Source: Candidatus Nitrotoga sp. MKT
Lineage (GTDB): Bacteria > Pseudomonadota > Gammaproteobacteria > Burkholderiales > Gallionellaceae
Length of the DNA: 64,000 nt
Assembly: GCA_003402345.1 (NCBI GenBank)
Contig: QFXH01000008.1
Span: forward strand, 60,770 to 124,769
Direction: 5' to 3'
Numbering within the stretch: the first letter of the stretch is position 1; every line of letters starts with the position of its first letter. Below are positions 63,781 through 64,000 of this stretch, one piece after another. Made by a program: the position numbers and the translations under genes. The notes below the pieces were generated by a model. That model saw nothing but the letters and a program-made list of their open reading frames with translations, was not told where the DNA came from and did no database searches.

Positions 63781-64000
63781 TCAAACATTTTTTGTAATCC
63801 TATCCGGGTCGAAAGTTGAATGGTAATGATGAATAGACCAGGCTGCGCGGGCGATTTTGCGGGCGATGATTACCAGTGCTGCGGTAGTGCTCCAGCCTTG
63901 GGTGCGGTAATGCTCATAGACAGGCTTCCAAGCTTTGGATTTGGCGGCGGCCATTGCAGCGTTAAACAACAGGCGACGCAACTCGGCGGGGCCGCGCTTG
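63781..64000 (-). CDS. IS110-family transposase, C-terminal part (5' end beyond window)
   Basis: The last 73 codons of a minus-strand gene that enters from the right edge. 'KRGPAELRRLLFNAAMAAAK' and 'HYRTQGWSTTAALVIIARKI' followed by 'ARAAWSIHHYHSTF' match the C-terminal transposase_20 domain of IS110 elements ('K-x-G-x-x-x-L-R-R-x-L-x-x-A-A'). IS110 proteins use a DEDD/RuvC-like N-terminal catalytic domain, which would lie outside the window. Confidence 0.8.
   Translation of the reverse strand, partial: KRGPAELRRLLFNAAMAAAKSKAWKPVYEHYRTQGWSTTAALVIIARKIARAAWSIHHYHSTFDPDRITKNV

Overview
This window looks like a betaproteobacterial chromosome of moderate GC, probably Nitrosomonadales and possibly Gallionellaceae-like. 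That placement is an inference. It rests on the hemC-hemD-hemX-hemY order next to ppc, argH beside an AlgZ/AlgR-type pair, HemJ, a PEP-CTERM protein and the general protein character; there is no rRNA to confirm it.

Layout. 1-8.4 kb holds a truncated NnrS gene (left edge), rnk, a globin-like diguanylate cyclase, an FMN reductase and a minus-strand pch-type cluster for 4-alkylphenol oxidation: cytochrome c, a Tat-signal protein, a 4-cresol-dehydrogenase flavoprotein and an aryl-alcohol dehydrogenase. 8.6-25.5 kb is mostly housekeeping: photolyase, rlmM, grxD, argH, an AlgZ/AlgR-type system, ppc, hemCDXY, thiDE and rubredoxin. It is interrupted at 10.2-10.6 kb by two tiny paralogous secreted-protein genes, each with its own terminator. 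25.7-30.5 kb is a head-to-tail array of four SUMF1/FGE-sulfatase-fold genes. 31-35.9 kb holds an RNA methyltransferase, hemJ, a hydrolase-ferredoxin pair, a VanZ-like protein, a methyltransferase and apaG.

36-45.6 kb is mixed accessory DNA around lysA-lptM. It holds a DUF4157 protein, an antiporter, a papain-like protease fused to an alpha/beta hydrolase, an FRG-domain gene between two REP-like palindromes, a REP-transposase relic, a DUF6516 relic and an intact YefM/YoeB module. 45.7-54.5 kb is again core: YgjP, plsC, gmhB, glyQS, then a malyl-CoA lyase/malate-CoA ligase-like operon. Together with ppc, that operon could link glyoxylate, acetyl-CoA, PEP and C4 acids.

54.7-64 kb contains an IS3/IS200 mosaic relic, a PEP-CTERM cohesin-like protein beside a dockerin-ended IgGFc-like surface protein, a second DUF6516 relic, tandem exported methyltransferase paralogs, tRNA-Arg(CCU), an FAD oxidoreductase-ECF sigma-anti-sigma operon, ybeY, and the end of an IS110-type transposase next to a 41-bp repeat shared with 36.0 kb.

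The most unusual parts are the SUMF1 array, the protease-hydrolase fusion with the DUF4157 gene, the cohesin/dockerin pair, the exported methyltransferases and the tiny secreted paralogs. No CRISPR array, reverse transcriptase, rRNA or complete phage was seen. Gene calls come from reading the sequence; no database search was run.
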